Of a stretch of 64,000 bases of DNA, positions 41,334-49,465 are shown piece by piece. Position numbers and translations under genes: made by a program. The notes beneath the pieces were generated by a model. The model ran no database searches and had not been told where the DNA came from. It saw only the letters and a list, made by a program, of their open reading frames with translations. Source of the stretch: Streptomyces marianii (lineage in GTDB: Bacteria; Actinomycetota; Actinomycetes; Streptomycetales; Streptomycetaceae); assembly GCF_005795905.1 (NCBI RefSeq), contig NZ_VAWE01000002.1, positions 124,001 through 188,000 of the forward strand, given 5' to 3'. Every line of letters starts with the position of its first letter. Within the stretch, counting starts at the first letter, position 1.

Positions 41334-42745
41334 CGCGGGTCACCTCCGTCGATCGCGCGGGCAGCGGCGCCGGCGCGGCAGCGCAGAAGGGTGCGGCGCC
41401 CCCGCTCGACCAGCTCCGGGTCGCCGGTCTTGTTTCCGAAGGCGATGCCGGACACCGCGTCCAGGACCGCTTCCACCAACAGGCGCGCCCTCTCGTCCTC
41501 TGTGAAACGCCGGCCGTACCCGGCGAAGAACGCCTCGTAGAGGTCTTCCCGGCCGTCGAAGCAGTCGAGGAGACGGACCAGGTCCCGCACGGCGGACTGC
41601 GGTTCGCTGCGTTCGAAGTCGATGACCCGCAGGGCGCCGTCACCGGCCCGGAGCAGGTTGCGGAGCTGTAGATCGCCGTGGGTCACCACCGCTTCGGCCG
41701 GCGGCAGCCGGACAGCACTGTCCACGACCCACCGCACGTACTGCTCGTCACCGGGCCTCAGATGCGGTCGCGCCCCGTCCAGGTGCCGTTCCAGCTTCGC
41801 GTGCGGGACGACCGGCGCCGTCCCGGGCGACGCCGGCGGCAGGGGGCTCGCGTGGATGCGGGCCGTGAGCTTTCCGATCGTCCGGAACACCTGCCGCTCT
41901 TCATCCGGTGGCAGCACCATGCCGTGCAGCGGGCGGCCCTCGACGGCGGTCAGGACCACCGCCCGCAGTCCCGCGTCTGCCGCCACCAGCCGGGGACCGG
42001 CGCCCCCGAGCCCCGGCACCCATTCGCGCAGGGCCGTGACCTCCCGGCCGTGGAAGCGGTCGTTCTGGTGGATCTTGACGAACCACGTCCCGCCCGAGGC
42101 GCCCTGCGCGCGCCACACTCGGCTGGCGGTCCGGGCCCAGGACACGTCCGTCCAGGTGGTAATCCGGCCGACCGCCTGCTCGGTGAACTCCCGCACCTCC
42201 CGCCCGGGCCGCGGCTCACCCGAGCCGGGAGCGGGCATCAGGCGGAGCCGGTCGACGGCCGGGTCGTGCCCGATGGTGTCGCCCGACTCCTGGAAGTGCA
42301 CCGCCATGGGAACACCGGCCCGGTAGGCGTCCAGCCCTGCGCGGCAGTAGGCGACCATCGGCTCCGGCAGGGCGTCGAACGGGAACCAGTCCATGGCGTC
42401 GCACACCTTGGGCTCCCTGACGTCCGGCGTCCCGGACCAGCGGCGGACCTCGAAGAAGAACCCGACCCGCGCGCCTCCGGCTGGTGCCCGGTGGTGGACG
42501 GTGACCGCGGCCCGCACGTCGTCCGCATCCACCACCAGGCCTGTCTCCTCGTACGCCTCGCGCACGAGCGCGGTGACGACATCCTCGAAGGGACCGTCTA
42601 CGTGGCCCGAGGGGAAGTGCCAGTGGCCCGCGGCATAGACGGTGCCGGCCCGCCGCGACAGCAGCACCTCCGGGCCCTGCTCGCCCCCACGGACAGCAAT
42701 CAGATGCACGTCCACCGGCACCGTGTGCCGCTCGCTCCCACTCAC
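41330..42745 (-). CDS. Nudix-phosphotransferase (APH-like) fusion
   Basis: The 471-residue protein joins a Nudix domain (GHVDGPFEDVVTALVREAYEE, residues 47-67) to an aminoglycoside-phosphotransferase-like kinase. The kinase has HGDLQLRN at 356-363 and IDFE near 375-378, the catalytic and metal-binding motifs. One polypeptide could thus phosphorylate and hydrolyse related metabolites. The Nudix C-terminal segment (DWFPFDALPEPMVAYCRAGL) resembles the third Nudix domain of the 44949 protein, so domains have been shuffled locally. Confidence 0.8.
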   Translation of the reverse strand: MSGSERHTVPVDVHLIAVRGGEQGPEVLLSRRAGTVYAAGHWHFPSGHVDGPFEDVVTALVREAYEETGLVVDADDVRAAVTVHHRAPAGGARVGFFFEVRRWSGTPDVREPKVCDAMDWFPFDALPEPMVAYCRAGLDAYRAGVPMAVHFQESGDTIGHDPAVDRLRLMPAPGSGEPRPGREVREFTEQAVGRITTWTDVSWARTASRVWRAQGASGGTWFVKIHQNDRFHGREVTALREWVPGLGGAGPRLVAADAGLRAVVLTAVEGRPLHGMVLPPDEERQVFRTIGKLTARIHASPLPPASPGTAPVVPHAKLERHLDGARPHLRPGDEQYVRWVVDSAVRLPPAEAVVTHGDLQLRNLLRAGDGALRVIDFERSEPQSAVRDLVRLLDCFDGREDLYEAFFAGYGRRFTEDERARLLVEAVLDAVSGIAFGNKTGDPELVERGRRTLLRCRAGAAARAIDGGDPR

Positions 42746-43554
42746 CGGACGCCTCCCGGGCGACGGGCGAGCAGGACATCGAACACCGCGTTCTCGACGA
42801 GCCCGTCCTCCTTCGACGCGTGCTCTTCCAGCAGGTCCTGAGCCTCGGCCTCGAACTGGGGATGCCGGTCACCGAAGAGGGCGGGGCGGGCGAAGCTGGT
42901 GCTGCGCAGGTAGCCGATCACCTTGTCCGGGGTCCACACGCGGCGGAGCGGGAAATGGTGCTCCTCGACTTCGCTGAACGGGGACTCGGCCAAGTCGTCC
43001 TCGTACCGGCGGTTCGGACCTGTGTAGGTCCCGGTGGCTCCGGCGCGGCGTTCGGCGCCGAGGTAGGACTGGATCAGCTCTCGCAGCGCGACGGTCCACG
43101 GCGCCTGATGGGTCCAGAGGCTGCCGTCGCCCATGATCGCCAGGGTGGCGTCGGGAGAGGTGACATGGTCGGCCATGGCCAGGACGGCCGGGCGGTCCAT
43201 CCAGTGGAAGGCCCGCGCACAGGTGACCAGGTCAGCCCGGTATCCCTCCTCGGGCGCGGTGAACTCCTCGGCCCGGACGGGATGGAAGGCGGCGGCCCGG
43301 CCCGCGAGAAGCGGGCGGAGGACGATACCGGCCTGGTGGAGCATGTCCCGGTCGGCATCGACGAGGTCCAGGCGGGCGAGCTGCGGCAGGACAGGCAGCA
43401 GGGCGGCCGGCACCTGGCCGGTCCCGGTGCCCAGATCAAGCAGAGCCGGGCGGCGGATGCCGTGCAGGGCGCTGGCGAGCAGGTGGACGACCTCGTCGGG
43501 GAGGCCGGGGCGGTGCCGGTCGTAGGCGTCCGCCGCGGCGTGGAACAGGGTCAC
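42742..43554 (-). CDS. SAM-dependent methyltransferase
   Basis: The 270-residue protein starts at GTG 43554 (GTGA overlap). PALLDLGTGTGQVPAAL is the SAM block at about residues 36-52, followed by LDLVDADRDML and CARAFHWMD. This is the pattern of the UbiE/Methyltransf_11 group that acts on small molecules. The last residues overlap the Nudix-kinase start, so the two proteins are co-translated. Confidence 0.78.
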   Translation of the reverse strand: MTLFHAAADAYDRHRPGLPDEVVHLLASALHGIRRPALLDLGTGTGQVPAALLPVLPQLARLDLVDADRDMLHQAGIVLRPLLAGRAAAFHPVRAEEFTAPEEGYRADLVTCARAFHWMDRPAVLAMADHVTSPDATLAIMGDGSLWTHQAPWTVALRELIQSYLGAERRAGATGTYTGPNRRYEDDLAESPFSEVEEHHFPLRRVWTPDKVIGYLRSTSFARPALFGDRHPQFEAEAQDLLEEHASKEDGLVENAVFDVLLARRPGGVR

Positions 43555-44801
43555 AGGATCTTCTCCGTGTGGTGCTCGGTCGGGCAGGGGACAGCGGGTT
43601 GGTGGGGCACCGGCGCGAGCGGAGGCAGGACCCACGTCAGGGCGCGCCGGCCGGTGCCGGAGGCGACGTGCTGTGGCCCGCCGCCTTCCGGCACGGTCAC
43701 CCGGTAGCTGTCGGGCCGTCCGGCCAGCACCCAGCGGGCGTGCACGTCCTCAAGCTCGGCCCACACATCCCGGGGCCCGTGGACGCGGACGGTGTCCTCG
43801 CCGGGCCCGGCGACCGCCCAGGAGTCCTCGTCGGGGGCGGCGATCGTCATCGTCTCGGCCTGGAAGTCGCGGACGAGCCCGGGCGCCAGATACGCGGCCG
43901 CGAGCCAGAAGCCATACGCATCGTCCGGCGGCGGCGTGAGCCGGGTCGGGCGCGGTACGCCGGGTTCGGCCTTGATCCTGGGCCGCATCGTCACGGCGTT
44001 GAGCCACCGATAGCCGAACATGGGCCGGTATCCGCGCGGCCGCCCTCGCAGCACTGCCTCGATCTCGCCTGCCCCGGTCCGGGTGGCCAGGAACTGTCCG
44101 GGCCAGCTCGGGGTGCGGGTGGCGAGCGTCGTCAGCAGCCGCCCGCCGGGCGCGAGCTGCTCCACCCACGCCGGCGGGACGCAGGGCACGCCGATGCCGG
44201 AGTGGATCCGGTCGAACGCTCCTCCCGCCGGGTGCCCATCAAGGGCATCGCCCTCCACGACCGTCGCGCCCAGACCGATCCGGTCGAGGTTACGCTGGGC
44301 GAAGGCGGCCATGGGGCCGTCGCGTTCGACGCCTGCGGCGAGGCGGGGGCCGGTGACGGCGGCGGCGAGCGCGAGGGAGACCCCCGGGCCCGGGCCGAGC
44401 TCCAGGTACCGCTGCCCAGGCGCCAGTTGCAGCGTCTGGAGCGCTTCGACGGTGGCCTGGCCGTAGGTCGACATCGACGTCATGTTCCCGCCGGTCACCG
44501 GCCCGCGTACGAGCCCGTCGAGCTGCTCCCCGTCGCGCTGCAGCAGGACCGACTCACCGCTGTGGATCAGGTCGAGCCACTCGGCCTGGTCGTCCGGGTG
44601 CGCGCCGTCGAGCAGGCGCCACTCGATCGGCTCGATGCCCGGATCACTGATCCGTACGTACGCGTGGGGAAGCAGCACCTCCCGCGGCACCGACAGCAGC
44701 GCCTCGCGTAGCCGGACATCGGTCAGCACGCCGTCGGCCTTCAGACGCTCCACCATCGCGGCACGCCGGGCGCTGGTCGTGACAGACAGGTCAGCAGACA
44801 T
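43551..44801 (-). CDS. PIMT-like O-methyltransferase
   Basis: The 416-residue protein opens like protein-L-isoaspartate methyltransferase (LKADGVLTDVRLREALLSVPREVLLP), then has SAM-binding RYLELGPGPGVSLALAAAV and an extra C-terminal domain of about 190 residues. PIMT homologs of this longer type occur in RiPP clusters, where they methylate aspartate of a modified peptide. Here that role would need a precursor; three small ORFs in the cluster are candidates. ATG 44801 lies inside the last codons of the small ORF at 44791. Confidence 0.7.
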   Translation of the reverse strand: MSADLSVTTSARRAAMVERLKADGVLTDVRLREALLSVPREVLLPHAYVRISDPGIEPIEWRLLDGAHPDDQAEWLDLIHSGESVLLQRDGEQLDGLVRGPVTGGNMTSMSTYGQATVEALQTLQLAPGQRYLELGPGPGVSLALAAAVTGPRLAAGVERDGPMAAFAQRNLDRIGLGATVVEGDALDGHPAGGAFDRIHSGIGVPCVPPAWVEQLAPGGRLLTTLATRTPSWPGQFLATRTGAGEIEAVLRGRPRGYRPMFGYRWLNAVTMRPRIKAEPGVPRPTRLTPPPDDAYGFWLAAAYLAPGLVRDFQAETMTIAAPDEDSWAVAGPGEDTVRVHGPRDVWAELEDVHARWVLAGRPDSYRVTVPEGGGPQHVASGTGRRALTWVLPPLAPVPHQPAVPCPTEHHTEKIL

Positions 44802-44952
44802 GACGGTCCTCTTCCTTACGCGGTGGACAGCAGGGCGCCGGCGCAACAGGCATGAAGGTCAGGCAGCGGGCCCGCGGCACCTGTTGCAGGCGTCCCCACG
44901 CGCTGCGCCAAGGGGCGGCGTAGGCGGCGCCGACCGTTGCGAAGCAGCTCAA
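44791..44952 (-). CDS. 53-aa Cys-containing small ORF between Nudix and PIMT genes
   Basis: TTG 44952 overlaps the Nudix stop (TTGA) and the frame runs to TGA 44791, past the PIMT start. It reads SCFATVGAAYAAPWRSAWG through CLTFMPVAPAPCCPP and ends HVC, with five cysteines. Third positions are about 80% G/C, as in real genes here. No ribosome site is obvious, so translation would rely on coupling. It is either a peptide precursor or a chance frame; evidence is moderate. Confidence 0.35.
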   Translation of the reverse strand: MSCFATVGAAYAAPWRSAWGRLQQVPRARCLTFMPVAPAPCCPPRKEEDRHVC

Positions 44953-46523
44953 CGCTCCCACCCCAGCTCGCTGTAGGAGCGGCCGGCTCGGATGCCCTCG
45001 ATCGCGACACGGGTGTAGGGGACGATCGGCTCCGGCAGGTCCTTCGCGTCCCACCACTGCCAGGCGAGGCACCGGTCGGGTTCGCGTTCCTCGGGGGTGC
45101 CCTCCCAGTGGTGGGCGCGGAAGAAGAGCTGAATCCTCGGCCGGGCTCCGGGCCGCTCCACCGTGTGCACCGTGTGGACGAGCTCGAGGTCTGCCGGGTC
45201 GATGACCAGCCCGGCCTCCTCGAACGCTTCGCGGGCAAGACCGGCGGTCGCTGTCTCCGCCTCCAGGTGTCCGGCGAGTGCGTGCCACGATCCGCCCGCG
45301 TACGCCGAGTCCGGATGCCGCAGCCCCAGTAGGACCTTGCCGTCGCGCTCCAGGTGGAGGTGGACGCCGACGACGTGCAGCACGGTCCCGGCCGGGGCCT
45401 CGCCAGGCACTGGGCGAGCAGCCTGCGGAAGTTCCACGGCGGGGTGTTCGGCCGCGTGGCGGCGGATTAGGTCGGCGAGTCCGGGGCTGAGCCGGAGCCG
45501 GTCGAGGGTGTCGACGGTGAACCACTTCAGCAGGACACCTTCGCGGAGCTCCACCGCGTCCGCATCACCCCTCCAGCAGCCCGCGTAGACCACGATGGGC
45601 ACCGCCAGGCCGTCGACACCGGTGGCCTCCTCCACGGCGTACGGCGTCAGGCTGACCGGTTCCAGGCCGGGCACCTCTTCGGCGAGCTCCCGGCGCAGGG
45701 TCGCTTCCAGACAGGAGTCCCCTGGTTCACGTCCGCCACCGAGAAGGGCGAACGTCCACGGCTCCCAGATGCCGTCCCGGTCATCGCGCAGATGGAGCAG
45801 GTATCGGCCGGCCTTGTCGTGGATCAAGGCGCTGGCGTTGACGGGCTCCGGCCGTCCGTCGAGGCCTTCCGCCGCGGCGTCCAGGAGCTTGGCCCGCAGC
45901 GTAGGGGAGCGCACATCGGCGAACGGGAGCCACTGCGCGTCGGCGACTTCCTCATCCTGCAGTGCCAGCGCCGGCGGCTGCGCGGCCGCGAGGTAGAAGA
46001 CGAAGCGGAAGTCGAAGTGCTGGTGGGCGGGCTCGCCCTTGGCCGGACTGGCGTCGATGTCGTGGACGTCCACGTCGATCGGCGCATCGAGGAACTGCGG
46101 GGTGAGGCAGAGGTCGCCGGGACGGATCCCGGCCTCTTCGCACACTTCCCGCAGGGCCGCAGCGAGGAGCGTACGGTCGCCCGCCTCCACATGGCCTCCG
46201 GGGGCGAGGAGCAGCCCGGTCGCCCGGTGGCGGATGTGCAGCACGCGACGGTCGCGGTCGATGACTACCGCACTGCAGGTGACGTGCGCGGGCAGCGTGG
46301 CGCGGCTGGACGGCTCGCCGGCGCCGTCGAGGACAGCCAGCAGCCCGTCCAGTGCCTCGCCTTCCTCGGCATGCCGGGCGAGATAGGCCTCGATGGTCGC
46401 GCGGATATGGGAGCGGGAAGGCGGCACGTGATCACCTCGGGAAGTGCGGGGCAGGGCGTGGGCGTGGTGCAAGGGGAGCGGCATGCGTCGAAGCGCACGG
46501 GACGGGGTCGGGGCCGTGCTCAC
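44949..46523 (-). CDS. Triple-Nudix-domain protein
   Basis: The 524-residue protein starts at GTG with GGAGGAGG six bases upstream, overlapping the MFS stop (GTGA). It carries three Nudix boxes: GGHVEAGDRTLLAAALREVCEE (about 109-130), GGGREPGDSCLEATLRRELAEE (about 265-286) and GHLEAETATAGLAREAFEE (about 435-455). Each retains the RExxEE core, but the upstream acidic position varies (Asp, Ser and Thr in place of Glu). A short helical N-terminal extension precedes them. Three Nudix units in one chain is unusual. Confidence 0.82.
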   Translation of the reverse strand: MSTAPTPSRALRRMPLPLHHAHALPRTSRGDHVPPSRSHIRATIEAYLARHAEEGEALDGLLAVLDGAGEPSSRATLPAHVTCSAVVIDRDRRVLHIRHRATGLLLAPGGHVEAGDRTLLAAALREVCEEAGIRPGDLCLTPQFLDAPIDVDVHDIDASPAKGEPAHQHFDFRFVFYLAAAQPPALALQDEEVADAQWLPFADVRSPTLRAKLLDAAAEGLDGRPEPVNASALIHDKAGRYLLHLRDDRDGIWEPWTFALLGGGREPGDSCLEATLRRELAEEVPGLEPVSLTPYAVEEATGVDGLAVPIVVYAGCWRGDADAVELREGVLLKWFTVDTLDRLRLSPGLADLIRRHAAEHPAVELPQAARPVPGEAPAGTVLHVVGVHLHLERDGKVLLGLRHPDSAYAGGSWHALAGHLEAETATAGLAREAFEEAGLVIDPADLELVHTVHTVERPGARPRIQLFFRAHHWEGTPEEREPDRCLAWQWWDAKDLPEPIVPYTRVAIEGIRAGRSYSELGWER

Positions 46524-47911
46524 GGACCTCCTCCGGGCGAGCGGTCGCGCCGCACATCCCCCGGCGCTGCGGGTTGGCGCACAGCCGGTTCACGCGGTGA
46601 CGGCGCCGGTTGCGCGAGGGCGGCCCCGGAAGGAGGGGGCACGGCGGGCGAGCCGGGCATCTCCCGCAGGCTGCGCAGCGGGGAGCGGTAGAGCACCACG
46701 AGGGGAACGACGAGGAGGCAGGTACCGGCGGCCAGGGTGGGACGCACACCGATCCACGTGCCAAGCCCGCCGGCGAGGAGGGCGGCCACCGGCCGTGCAC
46801 CGGAGGTGAGCCAGGTACTCACGGCCTGCATGCGAGCCTGCATGCCGTCGGCGGTGACGACCTGGCGAATGGTGCGCTGGGTCGTCCCCGCGGCCCCGGC
46901 ACAGGCCAGCTGAAGAAAGAGGGCGGCACCGATGGCGAACTGCCAGATGAGGCTCGGGGAGGCGAGGAGCAGAGGGATCTGGGCGAGCGGGGTGATCGCG
47001 AGCGCGGCGAGCATCATCGGCCCGGGCCCGTACCGCGCCGCGAGCGAGGGGGCGGTCAGCGCCCCGGCCGCCGCGCCCAGCGCCCCGAGTCCCAGGACCA
47101 CGCCGAAGGCGGTCGCGCCCATGGTGAGGGACCGGAGCAGGTACAGCGCCCACAAGGTATTGAGGAGCGCCAGGGCGAACGACGTCGTCGCGTTGACGAG
47201 GGTCAGGGTGCGCAGCCGGTGGTCGCCGTTCACGTAGCGCAGGCCCTCACCGATCTCGGTGTGTAGCCGGCGGTCTTGTGCTGCCGGCCGGGGGTGTTCG
47301 GGGGTCTGGATGCGGGCGGTGCACCAGGCGCTGACGAGGTAGGACAAGACGTCTCCGAGAAGGGCTCTGGCCGGGCCGAGGAGCGCGGTCAGTGTGGCGC
47401 CGAGGTTGCTGCCCGCGGTGGCGGCGACGGCGAAGAGGCTGCCGATGCGGCTGTTGCTCCGTTGGAGCAGGGACCGGTCGACCAGGCTGGGCAGGAGACT
47501 GATCGCGGCGGCGTCGTGCAGCACCCCCGCCGCGCCCTGCACCGCTGCGACCACCATCAGCTGGGTCAGGGACAGCCGGTCCAGAGCGGCCGCCACGGGC
47601 ACGCTGGCCAGCGCGGCGGCGCTGATCAGGTCGCCGGTGATCATCTGCTTCCGTTTGGAGTGGCGGTCGGCGAGTGCCCCGGCGTGCAACGCCAGGAGTG
47701 CGGGCGGCAGTTGGCCCAGGAACGTCAGCCAGGCGACCTCGGCGGTGGTCGCATCGAGTTCGAGCACCGCCAGCACGGGGATCACCATGCTGCTGATCGA
47801 GCTGCCGGTCACGCTGGCTGCCTGCCCGGTCAGGTAGCGGCGGAAGTTGCGGTGCCGCCACAGCGACGGCCGGGCGCCGGAAGACGCGGAAGGGTCAGTG
47901 GAGGAGGTCAT
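46520..47911 (-). CDS. MFS transporter
   Basis: The 463-residue protein has about 12 membrane segments and the loop motif AGALADRHSKRKQM after TM2, then a Pro/Arg-rich tail. MFS proteins of this shape (MMR/enterobactin-exporter-like) usually export drugs or siderophores. It overlaps the phosphotransferase by 17 bases and the triple Nudix gene by four, so it is an integral part of the operon, probably exporting its product or a toxic intermediate. Confidence 0.8.
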   Translation of the reverse strand: MTSSTDPSASSGARPSLWRHRNFRRYLTGQAASVTGSSISSMVIPVLAVLELDATTAEVAWLTFLGQLPPALLALHAGALADRHSKRKQMITGDLISAAALASVPVAAALDRLSLTQLMVVAAVQGAAGVLHDAAAISLLPSLVDRSLLQRSNSRIGSLFAVAATAGSNLGATLTALLGPARALLGDVLSYLVSAWCTARIQTPEHPRPAAQDRRLHTEIGEGLRYVNGDHRLRTLTLVNATTSFALALLNTLWALYLLRSLTMGATAFGVVLGLGALGAAAGALTAPSLAARYGPGPMMLAALAITPLAQIPLLLASPSLIWQFAIGAALFLQLACAGAAGTTQRTIRQVVTADGMQARMQAVSTWLTSGARPVAALLAGGLGTWIGVRPTLAAGTCLLVVPLVVLYRSPLRSLREMPGSPAVPPPSGAALAQPAPSPREPAVRQPAAPGDVRRDRSPGGGP

Positions 47912-48932
47912 GGAGCACCTCCTCGGCTTCCGTCAGCCGCTCGCACAGCTCGACCATGGCCGCATGCCGATTGCGGCCGTACGCCTCGAGTTCAGGGGTG
48001 ACGGCGGCCGGGTCGTCGACGGCCTCAGCCAGGGGATACACCGAGCACGCCAGGTACCCGGCGGCGATCCGAGGCACCGCGAGGAGTTCTTCGGCCGGCA
48101 GCGCCGGGTTGGCCGCCTGGTAGGCGGCAACAGCTTCGGCCAGGCCGGCGGGCCACTGCGGCTCGGCCAGAACGGTGCGCGGGTCCAGGACGATCCGCCC
48201 GAGCTCCCAGGCGGGGCTGCGGTGACCGGGCGGCCGAAAGTCGATCAATGCCGCCACCTGCTGCCCGCGCAGAAGCAGGTTGGGCGAGGCCAGGTCGCCG
48301 TGGACGGCCTGCACGGTCAAGGACGGCGGCAGCTCTTTGACCATGGCAGCCACGGCAGGCAGTGCGTCGCGCCGCTGGGCAGCCGTCTCGCGCGCCCAGG
48401 CGGAAAACCCGAGGGTGGGCGGCCTCTTGGCGAAGAGGGTGAGCAGCCGGTCAAGGCGCTGCCGGGCCCGCTTCACGTCGCAGACCTCCCGGGCGGGCAC
48501 GCGGCGGGGAGGCCCGGCCGGGTGCCGGGCCAGGGTCTGGTGCAGGCGGCCGACCGTCTCGCCCACGGCGGCCCACCGGTCGCCGGACAGGCCGCCCTCC
48601 GCTGTCTGCGCGTTCTCGACGAACGCCGCGACCGACACCGCCATCCCGCCGGCGGCCGCGATGAGGTCACCGTCCAGGGTGTGCCGCACAACCGGCACCG
48701 GGATCCGGCCGAGCCGCGCGAACTGGCCGAGCTCGAGCGCTTGGCGCTCCGCGTCCAGATCGGTGCCCGCCGGGTATGCCTTCACGAACCACCGTCCGCC
48801 TTCGCTGTCCCGGGCCACGTAGTTGCGGGTCGCGGTCCCCGCAGGACCCTCGTCGACCGCGGTCGGGATGATCCGGTAGAACAGCGGCAGGATCCCCGCC
48901 ACGACCATCACGTCCGACTCGGCGCCGCTCAC
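47895..48932 (-). CDS. APH/fructosamine-kinase-like phosphotransferase
   Basis: The 345-residue protein starts at GTG overlapping the HIT stop (GTGA). It has GGRWFVKAYP (ATP-binding Lys), HGDLASPNLLL (catalytic HGDxxxxN) and ALIDFRPPG (metal Asp). This is the aminoglycoside phosphotransferase fold used for small-molecule kinases and for kinase-like RiPP enzymes. It may phosphorylate a pathway intermediate or provide self-protection. Confidence 0.8.
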   Translation of the reverse strand: MSGAESDVMVVAGILPLFYRIIPTAVDEGPAGTATRNYVARDSEGGRWFVKAYPAGTDLDAERQALELGQFARLGRIPVPVVRHTLDGDLIAAAGGMAVSVAAFVENAQTAEGGLSGDRWAAVGETVGRLHQTLARHPAGPPRRVPAREVCDVKRARQRLDRLLTLFAKRPPTLGFSAWARETAAQRRDALPAVAAMVKELPPSLTVQAVHGDLASPNLLLRGQQVAALIDFRPPGHRSPAWELGRIVLDPRTVLAEPQWPAGLAEAVAAYQAANPALPAEELLAVPRIAAGYLACSVYPLAEAVDDPAAVTPELEAYGRNRHAAMVELCERLTEAEEVLHDLLH

Positions 48933-49465
48933 CGCCGCACCCCCGGCTGGCCGTCCGCGTCGGCCAGCAGCCGGCGCAAGGCTCGGGCATCCGACTGCAA
49001 CTGCCCCTCGTCCTGGCGCCCGAGATCGAGCGCCTCGAAGGACAGCGGGCCGCCCGGCGCCGGGTCCGCTCCGACCTCGCGGCGTGGAACGCAGTGCCAG
49101 TGGGCGTGCGGGATCTGGTTCCCCAGCAGCAGGTAGTTCATCTTCAGCGGCTCGTACAGCGCCTCCACCGCCCGGCCCAGAGCGAGGACGTCGCGCCAGA
49201 ACGCGGCCGCCTCCCCCTCGTCCAGCTCGGTGGGCTCGGCGACATGACGGCCGGTGTAGATCACGACGGCGTACCCGCGGACCTGCCCGCTGCGCCACAG
49301 GTAGGCGTTGCTGACCTCTCCCCGCCGGAGAAGGAGGCCCCAGCCGATGTCACCTGCGGCGAAGTCGTTCGCGCACATCGGGCAGTTGATGCCCCGACGG
49401 TGGCTGATGAAGTCCTCCGGCCAGGCGCCGTCCGGCGCGGGATGGGGGTGTGCGTGGTCGGGCAT
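48929..49465 (-). CDS. HIT-family nucleotide hydrolase/transferase
   Basis: The 178-residue protein contains IPHAHWHCVPR, the HxHxH signature of HIT proteins, and an N-terminal CPMC that may bind zinc. HIT enzymes split or transfer nucleoside monophosphates. With several Nudix enzymes nearby, the operon is rich in nucleotide-conjugate chemistry. ATG 49465 overlaps the ABC transporter stop by one base (TGATG). Confidence 0.8.
   Translation of the reverse strand: MPDHAHPHPAPDGAWPEDFISHRRGINCPMCANDFAAGDIGWGLLLRRGEVSNAYLWRSGQVRGYAVVIYTGRHVAEPTELDEGEAAAFWRDVLALGRAVEALYEPLKMNYLLLGNQIPHAHWHCVPRREVGADPAPGGPLSFEALDLGRQDEGQLQSDARALRRLLADADGQPGVRR

Noticed and set aside
43551..44801. Calling the PIMT-like enzyme an FxLD lanthipeptide methyltransferase
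   Set aside because: No FxLD-type precursor or lanthipeptide dehydratase/cyclase is present; only the general PIMT-like fold is supported.
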